Positions 10,210 to 19,756 of a stretch of 20,921 nucleotides of DNA are shown here, one piece after another. Position 1 is the stretch's first letter, and the number at the start of each line of letters is the position of its first letter. A program made the translations under genes and the position numbers. The notes under the pieces are model-generated. The model did no database searches, was not told the DNA's origin, and saw only the letters and a list, made by a program, of their open reading frames with translations. Source of the DNA: Bondarzewia mesenterica (lineage: Eukaryota; Basidiomycota; Agaricomycetes; Russulales; Bondarzewiaceae); contig SGPL01000566.1 of NCBI GenBank assembly GCA_004802705.1, positions 1 through 20,921 of the forward strand, read 5' to 3'.

Positions 10210-11197
10210 TCACAACGTGGTCCAGGCGCCAAAGAAGATTCCGCCGGCAATTGCTGCGACGGACGTGAGCAGAGGGATCCCGATGTGCGAGGGCATAGCC
10301 ATGTGGCCTGCGCTCGCAGAGGTTACACTGCAATAAGTCCGTCAAAGAGTCAGCGATCTAACTCCGAGAGGAAGATGAACGAGTGGCGGTACGCACGCGG
10401 AAGACGCAGCAGATCCGGCGCTGGAAGCAGCAGAGGCAACGCTTGACGCAGCAGATACAACGTTGCCGGTCGCAACGGTGTACACAGACCCGCCGAAAGA
10501 CGTGACAACGCCTGCTCCGCTGGTAGCAAGAGTGATGACTTGGCCACCAACCGATGAGACTTCAGTAAACGCCTTGCCGCCAAATGCTGCAAGCACGAGG
10601 TGTGAGGGTCGAGCTCCGTAAATTACAAGTCTGTTTAAAAAGACGCACAGGTGACGTGAGTTAAGATCTGTCCACCTCCGGAGGTTGCTTCAGTGAATAC
10701 GGATCCTGCTAGAATAAGAAAAAAAATGTAAAAATTTGCTTGAATATTAAAAACGAGAAAGCTAGCATACCGGCTGACGTTGCCTGGTTTCCTGCAGAGC
10801 CCACTGCACACCGCAAAGCGAGATTGCGATCAGAATTCTGATGCGAATGTTTTGCGATGGAGGAAATGCACGTACCGACCGATGTAGCTACTGAGATACC
10901 CGAACCCACTACGGACGTGCACATGTTAATGATGCTCCCCAACATTTACCACCGCGCAATCGACATTGAGCACGCACCAACTGAAGTAACCTCCGAAATC
11001 CCCGACCCAGCTACAGACGTGAGCGAGTCGATGGCGCTTCCAATATCTACCCATCGTTAACAACAGCCCGCTCAGCACATCATATATCACACAAGCACAT
11101 TTTCGTCCGCACCTTGCCGCTTGTCATTAGGAGACGCGCACGCAACTGCAACGAAGAGTGCAGCAGCGCAGAATTTTAAGTGCACGTTAGCGAACAT
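10210..11197 (-). CDS. secreted, predicted GPI-anchored surface protein with exon-encoded repeats
   Basis: Exons: 11113-11197, 10978-11046, 10876-10908, 10771-10803, 10649-10708, 10397-10586, 10210-10327; introns 62-72 bp, all GT-AG, giving 195 residues. Residues 1 to about 21 form a signal peptide (MFANVHLKFCAAALFVAVAC), followed by SPNDKR, a likely Kex2-type cleavage site at residues 26-27. The body is Ser/Thr/Gly/Ala/Val-rich with repeats such as VGSGISEVTSV-like, VGSGISVATSV and VGSAGNQATSA modules, then SAASS-type runs. The C-terminus has a small-residue region (SASAG) followed by the hydrophobic tail LLTSVAAIAGGIFFGAWTTL and the stop, which fits a GPI-attachment signal. Introns 1-5 are all in phase 1, so exons 2-5 can be added or lost without breaking frame. 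A cell-wall or surface role is inferred from composition only; no enzymatic motif is present. Confidence 0.85.
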
Positions 11198-11309
11198 CGT
11201 GGTGATTTCAGATGCGGGGGACGTGGGGCTGGAGGTCGAAAAAGAAAGAAAGTGGGTTAGTAGGGGGAAAGGGTCGAAAATAGATTCACGAGCAGTCTGC
11301 AAATCAATA

Positions 11310-11316
11310 TTATATA
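11310..11316 (-). promoter_or_regulatory. TATA box of the GPI-protein gene
   Basis: TATATAA on the minus strand, 113 bp upstream of the ATG at 11197. Pyrimidine-rich sequence (ctttttcttt-type) lies between it and the start. Confidence 0.55.
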
Positions 11317-12143
11317 CCGGATCCGCTAAGAGGGGTGTCCGGAACCGCGCACCGCCTCGAAATCCGAAGAGCTCCTCAGACTGGGGACCAGTCGGAGTTG
11401 GCCTTGAACTCATCCGGCCCTCGAGCAGTCGAGGCGCTGTAGCTAGTTCAATCTAAGTACTAGACTACAAGTACGGATACAGTTTCAACGCCCCAACCCC
11501 CTCCTCATCGTTCAAAGCAGTCCACATAAGGTCTGCCGCTTTGGCCAATCACAACAAACTGTCGAGCATCGATACTGCCCTTCACCATGGAATGCCGATT
11601 AGTCGATACAATTTGAAGAGACTAGGTAAGCATTGGAGGAATCTGAAGAATTTGAAGCTATCACGAGAGGTAATATTGTGTGCCACAAGGCGCCACACCG
11701 TAGCGTCATGTACGTATTGTACAGGTGCGCAGCTGCACGCCTCAAAGTGCACAGGCTTGCGCAGCGGTCTCGCCGATGGCCAGCACATGTTCAGAGGAGA
11801 GAGCTGTGCGTACTGCAGCATAAGTATCTGCCCCGCTTTGGGGGGTTGGTCCAGGTTCGAATGGCTGTTCACTGCCCATGAGCTCCAAGTTTGAATTGGA
11901 CCAACGGACTCCAACGGAAGTTCCAAAATCGGAGCTGCCATATGCGGAAAACATGAAGAGAGCTAAAGAGATTTTCTCCTCACCCAGGTCGACTGAAATT
12001 GTCGCGGGGAAAGTAGAGAATTATCCAGAATAATGGGTTGGAACCCTCAAAATTTTGATTGTCTGCATGAGACACCTTGCCAAGCGAACAATTCGCGAGT
12101 CCTCCTCATCCAAATGTAGTTAACCATCCTACAGCAACAACAC
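11317..12143. other. intergenic region with no supported gene
   Basis: This holds the distal upstream region of the GPI-protein gene and the downstream region of the C2-like/TM gene. Frames on both strands (for example 11541-11894 plus and 11582-11941 minus) overlap one another, lack recognisable motifs and have no clear exon partners. Confidence 0.45.
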
Positions 12144-14052
12144 TCAACAAGGTACGGGCACCTTCTCCTCCAACGGTATTGGTGGCTGTTCAGCGGTAGC
12201 TCCCCCACCGCGGTCAATCACCTTCCTCCAACCCCATTTGATCCCCCTCCAGGCGTATTTCACCGCCCATATGAGCGCCAACGCCCCTTTATGGAACCCG
12301 TAGATGATGAACTGCAGAGAAAGCAGGAGGCCAGAGAGGAAGGACGTGACGATGACGGCCGTCGGCCACGCGACCCACGCAATGGCGAAGAGGAAGAGGA
12401 CAAGGGAGATCACGGACAACAGGAACGCGAGGAGCGGCATTCGGGAGGTCAGCGAGAAAAAGAAGAACGAGGAGTACAGGTCGACGGCCAGGGTCTGAGT
12501 ATCAAGATTCCATATTCAATAATGGTAGTCGGTGAAGGGACAGAGTTACGCTCACCTGGAATTTCCGGACGTCGGCGCCGCTGTAGGCGAAGATGAACCA
12601 TGCGTCAGTGGCAAGACCGATGCCGGACGCAATGCTCGAGATCGTGACCGCACGTTTCGCAAAGGTGTCCACGCCGAAGAGAGTGCCGGGCGAGAAGCCG
12701 AAGACGGCCGTGTCGAGGCTACACGCGAAGAAAATCAGCTTCGTACGCTAGTAAAAATCTTTCTTGAAGACGTACGCAGCTACAGCAAGAAGCTAACAAA
12801 GAAAGAAAAGCACAACCATCAGTGGTCTAAAACTTCAAGGCGCTGAATGACGAGCACCCACCAGGCCCCCGATATTTCGCCACTCAAGCATCAGCTTATT
12901 GAGGATGGCTTCGTACTCGGAATCTACCCGCGCCTCCCTCAACTCGCGATAATACGAGAACGTATCAAAGATTGAGGTTGCGAGTGATACAGAAGAGGCG
13001 ACCGACACGTTATCCGCGTAATTCCTCAAGGGCAATAGGGACGGTGCAAAGAACAGCAGAGGCTCTGGCGATCCAGAGCATATGCGGATGCACTCGACAT
13101 CCCCATCGTCGAAACCCTTCTCCTCGATGATTTCGGCCGGCCAAGGATCCTCGATCTCGGGAGTAAGATCGATGGACTCGTCTTCCGAGGTGTAATCCGA
13201 CTCGGGTTGTGCGTCGGAGTCGAGGCAGTATGGCCTCGGTCTGACCCGACGTCTGCGGAGCTTCGTTGGAGGCTCCTTGTCTTCCCATGGTAGTGGGTTC
13301 TTTCCCTCTGCAACAGATGTGATCAGAGTCGACCCGAGTGATTTTTCTGTGACAGATGCGACCATCATCAGTCAACCTAACTGTACGCGTTGATCATGCA
13401 TCAATGATACGTACGTGAACTAGTACCAGAGCATGCATCATCATCATCACGATCACCATCGATGCCGTCCTCGACTTCAGACGCAAGGGCAGTCGACGAC
13501 GACGACGATGGAGGTGGCGGGGGCTGTCGCACGCGGACGATCAACGACGCGAAGTGCTGTTGTTTGTGAGCAGCAGATTTTCGGCCCTGGAAGGAAGCAC
13601 ACGAGAGCTGGATCTCCACATCTGCACAGGCATCAAAACATGAATATGAATGTTAAGACAGAAGCGGAGCATGACGAAGCACTCACGAGAATCATCTCCC
13701 TGCTTCTTAACGACCTCTCCAAGCACCATACCAGTTGAGGCGACAAGATGCCGCCTCTTCCGCTTTGATTTACTCTGGGACTTGTGCCAGACCTTGATAC
13801 CGAGCTGGCTTCCATGATATGCCCCGTCCCTGCCAAAGTCCCGCCGTCAGTCTCCCACATGATAACAAAAACGATAAATGGGAAGCATGGGGAACGCGAA
13901 GAAAAAGACACGCACAGCAGGACCGGCTGCTTCAAATTCGGGTTCTGCCCGTCAGTGCCGAGCACGACCTCGTGTGACGGGTGCTCGTCGATCTCGAGGG
14001 TGATGATTGGCCTCCACGATTTCCCGGGACCCAGGTAGCGCACATTATGCAT
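12144..14052 (-). CDS. C2-like domain plus multi-spanning membrane protein, function unknown
   Basis: Exons: 13916-14052, 13687-13829, 13415-13621, 12862-13346, 12776-12792, 12556-12718, 12144-12494; all junctions GT-AG and in phase, 500 residues. The N-terminal part resembles a C2-type beta-sandwich: KSWRPIITLEIDEHPSHEVV and GTDGQNPNLKQPVLL, then GIKVWHKSQSKSKRKRRHLV and GMVLGEVVKK, then VEIQLSCASFQ and ASLIVRVRQP. A Pro/Ser/Asp-rich linker (five Ser, four Asp in a row) follows, then an acidic segment with SEDESIDLTPEIEDPWPAE. From about residue 320 there are several membrane spans: GGLLLAVAALDTAVFGF, ISSIASGIGLATDAWFIFAY, LLAFLLSVISLVLFLFAIAW, and two more before a basic tail. The 17 nt exon 5 encodes LLAVA at the first span. 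This is tentatively an agaric-type conserved protein tethering a C2-like module to a membrane; no Ca2+-binding Asp cluster is evident. A short upstream exon is possible because an in-frame acceptor-like ttttag lies just before the chosen ATG. Confidence 0.75.
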
Positions 14053-15463
14053 GCGGATAACTAAAAGAAATCGTATGCATCATAGCATGGAGTGCGTTAG
14101 CTTCGTCAACGGAGTCTTCCCCAAATTTGAGCATTGCTCGAGAAAAACGGACCTAAAAAAGTGCCATGGCCTGTCGCGCGCCGGATCCCTGTCAGTATCG
14201 ACATTGACTCGGAAGCCGTATATATGCAAATCCGACATGCATAAATATATCAGTGACAATAATGGGCTCACTCTACTGAGATGCCGTCGTGGGCGCCCGT
14301 GGACGTTAGGCGAGCCATATCTGCAGTGGATCCGATAAGACTACAGAACGGCAACGACGATGACGGCGGGTGCGCAGAATTGTCGAGGAATCAATAGGTA
14401 TATTGTTGAGTAAAGCAGTGTTGCCGCGGCTAAATATTGTCGGTCGCCCTTGCGGTAAGGAGGCATTTGAGGATAACTTACGAGCGCCTGAATGCACAGC
14501 GCTTGTTCCTGCTTGTTCTCAACTTGTCATCACCGGGCATGGCCCCCGCATCGTAGGGGCTGTCGGCGCTACGTAAACTGCTCGACATCGACATAGATCA
14601 ACAATCACTGTCAAGTCCGGACTATGCAGTGTGCACTGCATGCGGTACTATTTGATTGAGGACGCCCTAGGAGCATCCATTGAGGTGAAACAAGTTGTGT
14701 TGGAGTACGGTGGCCGGTTTCCGATCGATCGGTAGAAGTTTGTTCAACATCCCTGATCCCTGCTGCGCGACAAAAAGAGAACAAAAATATATAACTATGC
14801 ACCCATACCGTGTGTTCGGGCTACATGACATGCAATCAGCGTTGCGTACTGCTATACATAAGTATATCACGACAAAGAGCCTCATCCGGAAAAAAAACCA
14901 TGTCCACGACTGACCGCCCAACAAGCTTGACGTATACTATAGTACCCCACAGTACCCCACCCGCGCATCAGAAGCTGCCGGCAAGTACAGACGCCGACAT
15001 CCACATGCAGATGCGCAATGCAACCACCACAAAAAAACAAAGCAAGAGTTATTAAAGACCCTAGGGGGATGATCAAGGTCGACCGCGATGAATAGAAAAC
15101 GGAAAAACGAACAATCGCCGACTTATTTAGATGGAAATTGGAAAGTATGTAATATTGTATACGACTAGTTGTCAAGACTGGACGTGCCCGGGTCACCAGT
15201 ATCACAAAAAGAACGAAAAGGGAATGAAGGGCCACACAAAGTTGGTCACGAAAGTCCGCATGACGAGAAGAAAAGACTAAGAGATGGACAAGTGCAAAAA
15301 GAAATGGTGGAATTATACAACAACATTCTGCTTCTTGTGTGTGCGTGATTGATACAAAAAGAGCGTCAAACGAACCATCTGCCTCCACCCGTCTAGAAAC
15401 CAAAAGACGAAAAACCGTTCAAAGGGAACGACCTCCACCGCCGTCGTCATGCACACAGTGCAT
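14053..15463. other. 1.4 kb intergenic region with no supported gene
   Basis: This holds the upstream region of the C2-like/TM gene (a TATATAT run at 14219-14225, about 167 bp from its start) and the downstream region of the MAP kinase gene. The part from about 14600 to 15420 is A/T-richer and purine-rich on the plus strand. Small elements are an 8+8 bp inverted repeat with a 2 bp loop at 14624-14641 and a direct repeat agtaccccac at about 14940 and 14950. No gene was recognised. Confidence 0.5.
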
Positions 15464-17391
15464 TTATTTAGCGGGTGGGCCCGTGCCGTTGGCAGTAGGC
15501 CCTGGAACATCATCAGGTCCCGCCAATGCACCCTCTGGCACACCACCGGATGCCGTAGTCGAATCGCTGACTTGGTGGAAGTCTGAGTTTACCGACACAT
15601 CAACATCAATCATCAGAGGTAGAGAGGAGTGGGACACACCCAGAATCTCGCTGTACATCATCACCTTCCAAGTATCGACAGGAAGGTCAGCATCATTGAA
15701 GCTCCAGTCGAACTTTTCCGATGCGACAGGCTCGTCCGTCGGGTCGTGATAAGGAGCAACGTACTCATGGGCGAGAGACTCTGTCGCGTCGATACGTTTG
15801 CGAGGGTCGAATACAAGCATCTTCTCCAGAAGATCAAGTGCTATACAGTTGAAACCAGTCAACACCCCACATTCACGAAAGTGGTCGCCAAGTAAAAATA
15901 AACTCACCGCTTTTATCATTACAACGCAGCTTTTCGCTGAACGGCACACGATCACGCTTCGGCAAGCTCTGCACGAATCGGAGGGTCTAGAACCGCGACG
16001 ACAGAAATGAAAAGGAAAACACGGTCAACAGGCGCCCACATACGATGACAGATAAGATAAACGCAGCATTATCTTGCAACGCACATTCTCACTGCAAATT
16101 GTCTGTATGACATCATCTGGCGGCGTGCCTAGCAGCTCAGTGATGATAGAGAACTGGTTTACATCTAGCACACGACGAAGGGAAGTTGGAGAACAAAGGA
16201 CGGAAATGGGCATGAGTGAGCTCGAGTTGGGAAGGGAGATAAGGCGAGCGCGACGTACGGTCCTTGCCAGGGAACAACGGCTTGCCCTCGAGCATTTCTG
16301 CGAAGATACACCCTGTGCTCCAGATATCCACGGCAACGTCGTATTTTTGCCATGTCAGCATAATCTCCGGAGCGCGGTAGTACCGTGTCGAGACGTAGCC
16401 GGTCATTTGTGGATCTTGTATTCGTGCAAGACCAAAGTCACAGATCTGGGCTAGGGGTTAGCATTTCCTGCATAAGGCCTAGAAGTGACAGACGTGAGCA
16501 AACCTTGAGGTCACAGTTTTCGTTGACGAGGATGTTGCTAGGTTTCTGCAATCAAACAGCTCATTTCGGCTTCATCTCCGACAGAAAAGAGGAAGCTTAC
16601 GAGGTCACGATGTACGACACCGGCGGAGTGGACATATTTCAGGCCGCGCTGCATAGACAAATTTGGACTCTATTCTATGTGAGCGTAAAGGGATAGATGG
16701 ACGTACCAGTATTTGATAAAGGAAGTACTGAATGAACTGTTTCTCTAATGGCCGTGAGGTGAGGAGTCGGTGAAGATCGGTACCCAGCAGTTCTGTGACG
16801 AAATAACTAGGGAAGATGTCAAACCAAACACAATGGAGACTTCTCAAATTAGTCACATACATGTCTTCTAGAGGAGAGATAAAGACGTCGTTGAGACTGA
16901 TGATCTGTGATACTCTCATGAGCAAGAAGAAATCATGCAGAACGCGTGGGTCAAGGGCTCACGTTCTCATGCTGGATATGCTTCAACAGCTTTAGCTCCC
17001 GATATGTCCTTTTGCTGAGCACGGGCGTGCTGAAGGGCTTCATGATCTTCTTGACGGCGACGGACGCGCCAGTGAGCTGATCCTTGGCCGAGCTGTTTTC
17101 AGGCCCCGCATCAAGATGCTGCAGTGCATGTCAGAAGGTAAGACGCACCATACGAGCCCGAATGCGCCTGGCCGACGAGGTATGATCAGGACTACATCGT
17201 CGAGATCGAGGATAATTACCACTCACCCATCCCGACAGGCTGGAGATCAACATATCTTGTGGTGACCTTGCATTGAGAAGGGGTATATAAGTATATCATA
17301 AAGTAAAGAGCGCTCTGCCTTGGACGAGAGGGCTAGCGGGTATGCCTACCTCGAACGAGGTACCGAAGATGCTAAGTTTGACAAATGACAT
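15464..17391 (-). CDS. HOG1: Hog1/Sty1-type stress-activated MAP kinase
   Basis: Thirteen exons: 17350-17391, 17227-17266, 17149-17167, 16963-17092, 16861-16904, 16707-16806, 16601-16648, 16504-16545, 16259-16445, 16085-16164, 15908-15986, 15640-15840, 15464-15582. All junctions are GT-AG (54-98 bp introns) and in phase; 376 residues. The product starts [14 protein letters not shown], as Hog1 orthologues do. Visible kinase motifs: Gly-rich loop GMGAFGLV (26-33), Lys48 in AVKK, HRDL (138-141), DFG (158-160), the activation lip TGY (170-172) that marks the Hog1/p38 class rather than TEY kinases, then [11 protein letters not shown]. The C-terminal [20 protein letters not shown] is a Hog1 signature. 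The kinase is phosphorylated on the Thr and Tyr of TGY by a MAPKK and relays osmotic and oxidative stress to the nucleus (known for the family). After the kinase core there is only a short Gly/Pro/Ser-rich tail of about 35 residues. The gene is divergent from the b5 reductase. Confidence 0.97.
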
Positions 17392-17919
17392 GTAGCTATG
17401 TTGGTCTTTGCGCTTGTCTTTGGATTGAGAACGCAGGATAACGCGCGGTACAGAATCAGGTTGACGATGGGAAGTGGGGGGAAATTTTGGGACGAGAAAG
17501 GCGGGGTAGTAGGAAGAGGAGGGCAAGGGCTGTAAGAGGTGTAATAGTGGCTACCGAGCTTAGGTACGCTGCTGCGTCATAAATAGTCCACCAATAGCCT
17601 CTCAAAATTTGATTCGGACCCCAGAAGTCATCCATACAAGTTTCTCCGGCCACTCCATTCCTGTCAAAAACATGCTGAGTGGGCTGTTTGCAAGTCCTTT
17701 ACGTTGTTCGTGAAATACATGATGTTCGTCGTTCAATGTTCAAATCACACAGTTAGGAGTGATCATGTTTGCCGGATCTGGATCTACACGATGCCAATTT
17801 GTATTTTTGCTGGTTCGCCATGCGTCAGCAAAATGACGGCATCATCTAGCGCTGAATATCTTTCAAATCCCTCTCTTCCTCCCTTCCACATCCCTAACAA
17901 ACTGTACAAAACCCAAATC
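17392..17919. promoter_or_regulatory. shared divergent upstream region of MAPK and b5 reductase
   Basis: 528 bp separate the two start codons, which point away from each other. CCAAT motifs lie at 17591-17595 and 17794-17798 (plus strand). Both ends are pyrimidine-rich on their own coding strand just before the ATG. No clear TATA box is near either start. CCAAT boxes bind the HAP complex and are frequent in promoters of respiratory or mitochondrial genes in fungi, but whether these two are used is not shown. Confidence 0.55.
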
Positions 17920-19300
17920 ATGTCCTTCATCCGTGCTGCAACCGTCGCGCGCTCAGCTGTAAAAATATCTTTTTATTGAGCGACTCGGTAATAAATTACT
18001 GATCAGCTCGTCCCGGATCGGCGCAGGTCGCTGCGTCAAGACGCTACTCCACCGAGGCAGCCACCAAGAAATCGTCCAACCTCCCATTCTATCTCGGGGG
18101 CGCCGGGATTGGGGGGCTTCTTGGATACCTCTATCTCGAGAGCACACATAAGCCTACGAAAAAGGTGCAAGAGAAGAGCCCTCTCGATCCAGAGAATTTC
18201 ATAGATTTCAAGCTCAAGAAGATTATTCCATATAATCATAATACATCTACGTGCGTTCCACATTTCAGTCTTCTTTTTACGCTAAATCACTCCCAATTCC
18301 CAATTTTATATCCATTGCAGCTTCGTGTTTGAGCTACCGAATAATGAAGCCTCACTCATGCCCATCGCGTCTTGCGTCGTCGTGAAGTCCTCAGATCCCG
18401 AAGCCCTCAAGGACAAGAATGGAAAACCCGTCATCCGACCTTACACACCTATTTCTCAGCCCGATACCGAGGGCGAACTCGCGTTCCTCGTGAAGAAGTA
18501 CGACAATGGCGTCGCGTCGAAGTACATTCATGAGTTGAAGCCGGGTGAGACGCTCTCCATCAAAGGTCCTATCTCAAAATTCCCCTACAAGGGTGCGTAC
18601 GTTTACCTGTGCACCCATCCGAGATGCTGAATAGATATACAGTCAATGAGTTCGATGAGGTTGCGCTGATCGGTGGTGGAAGTGGAATGTACGTTTCCCC
18701 CCACTTTCTTATTTCCTCTATTACTCCCAACAGTGTCAACACGTCAAACTGACGAATGATGACAGCACCCCTCTATACCAGGTTCTCACGTATGCCCTCC
18801 GCGACCCAAGCAACAAAACCAAATTCAAGCTCATCTTCGCCAACCAGACCGAGGCCGACATCCTCCTGCGCGAGGAGTTTGACGAACTGAAGAGAAAGCA
18901 TCCCGATAACTTTGACATTTTCTATGCCGTAGATAAGTCTGGACCTAACTGGAATGGTGAGCTTTGAATTATTCTGATTTGGACCACGCTCTTGTTCACG
19001 CTCTTGATGCACATTGTAGGTCACACAGGATACCTTACTGCCGAAGTGCTCAAGCAGCAAATCGCGCCGCCATCATTGAACGAGAAAGTGAAAGTTTTCG
19101 TTTGCGGTGAGCATTAATTCTCCTTTCCCATCACGTTCTGTGCCTCTCAATAATCAATGCTGAATACACCGCGGTTCCAGGCCCCCCTGGGCAGGTTTTA
19201 GCCATTGCGGGCAAGAAAAAAAAATGGGAAGAATCAGGGCGAGTTGAGTGGTATCTTGAAGGAACTGGGGTACACTGAGGACCAGGTGTACAAGTTCTGA
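17920..19300 (+). CDS. MCR1: NADH-cytochrome b5 reductase, mitochondrial type, with a frame slip near the C-terminus
   Basis: FAD enzyme that passes electrons from NADH to cytochrome b5. Exons: 17920-17958, 18027-18250, 18321-18592, 18643-18688, 18766-18956, 19020-19106, 19181 to the end; introns 50-77 bp, GT-AG. The N-terminus MSFIRAATVARSAVAASRRY is Arg/Ser/Ala-rich without acidic residues, like a mitochondrial presequence, and is followed by a membrane span (YLGGAGIGGLLGYLYL, about 35-50). Cofactor motifs: RPYTPIS (127-133) for FAD, GGGSGITP (189-196) and VCGPPGQV (285-292) for NADH. After AGKK the frame breaks in a run of nine A (19216-19224). As written it stops at 19276-19278 (318 residues) with an unrelated tail. 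In the +1-shifted frame the family-typical ending GILKELGYTEDQVYKF and a stop at 19298-19300 appear (about 325 residues). Either a sequencing slip or a true frameshift. Confidence 0.93.
19216..19224 (+). other. A9 homopolymer at the b5 reductase frame break
   Basis: Nine consecutive A residues follow GGCAAG. Eight would keep the reading frame that runs into the conserved C-terminal sequence ending VYKF. With nine, the frame changes and ends 22 bases earlier. No GT-AG intron at this point restores the frame in an obvious way. Confidence 0.85.
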
Positions 19301-19756
19301 ACACCGTCAATCTAAGGAGATGAACTGTGACGAAGTATAGACAAATATAATCTGCTGTCGAACTTTTCCTGAATGTGGAGTAAGAACATCTGCTTCCTAT
19401 AGTTAGTAGGATATTTTTCATAAATTAAAAACCATTCCTGGCGCTGTCAACGAAAATTGGAGCAATATTGCCAGTGTCTGCAGGGCGCGTCGGGCTAGAA
19501 CGCGCTGCGACGCGTCATCTTGAACACGTGGCTCTCCTCTTGACTCCCGTGCGCACTACAGCTGAAGGGCCCTCGTTTTGTGTTAAGCCGGCCACAGCAC
19601 GCAGTACCTCTACCAGCGACTCTGAGGCTCTGCGTTATAACGGTAGATCACTATTTATCTCATCTTTTAATGCATTTGGTTCTGATGCTCCTTATCCAGC
19701 TTGCATCATTTTGAAGCGGCCACCCGTGCCCCACACATTTGTTAACAGCTGCTCAG
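19301..19756. other. intergenic region with a possible promoter
   Basis: This is the downstream region of the b5 reductase and the upstream region of the next plus-strand gene. A TTATAA element at 19635-19640 lies 117 bp before the ATG at 19757, a plausible core-promoter spacing. No gene was recognised here. Confidence 0.4.

Noticed and set aside
12144..12440. 98-residue membrane protein starting at 12440
   Set aside because: The frame is open upstream to the acceptor at 12494 and joins in phase 0 to exon 6 of the 500-residue protein; the Met is internal.
13363..13368. ATG pair at 13368 as the start of a separate gene
   Set aside because: These codons lie within the intron 13347-13414. Splicing from 13415 to 13346 keeps the frame of the upstream C2-like exons, so the downstream part belongs to the same gene.
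13436..13460. CAT/GAT triplet run that reads as poly-His on the plus strand
   Set aside because: It lies on the antisense strand of the Asp-rich linker codons of the C2-like/TM gene, so it is not a separate coding or metal-binding element.
14624..14641. 8+8 bp inverted repeat with a 2 bp loop (atgcagtg / cactgcat)
   Set aside because: It is short and isolated, with no T-tract, matching partner or neighbouring gene feature; such palindromes are expected by chance.
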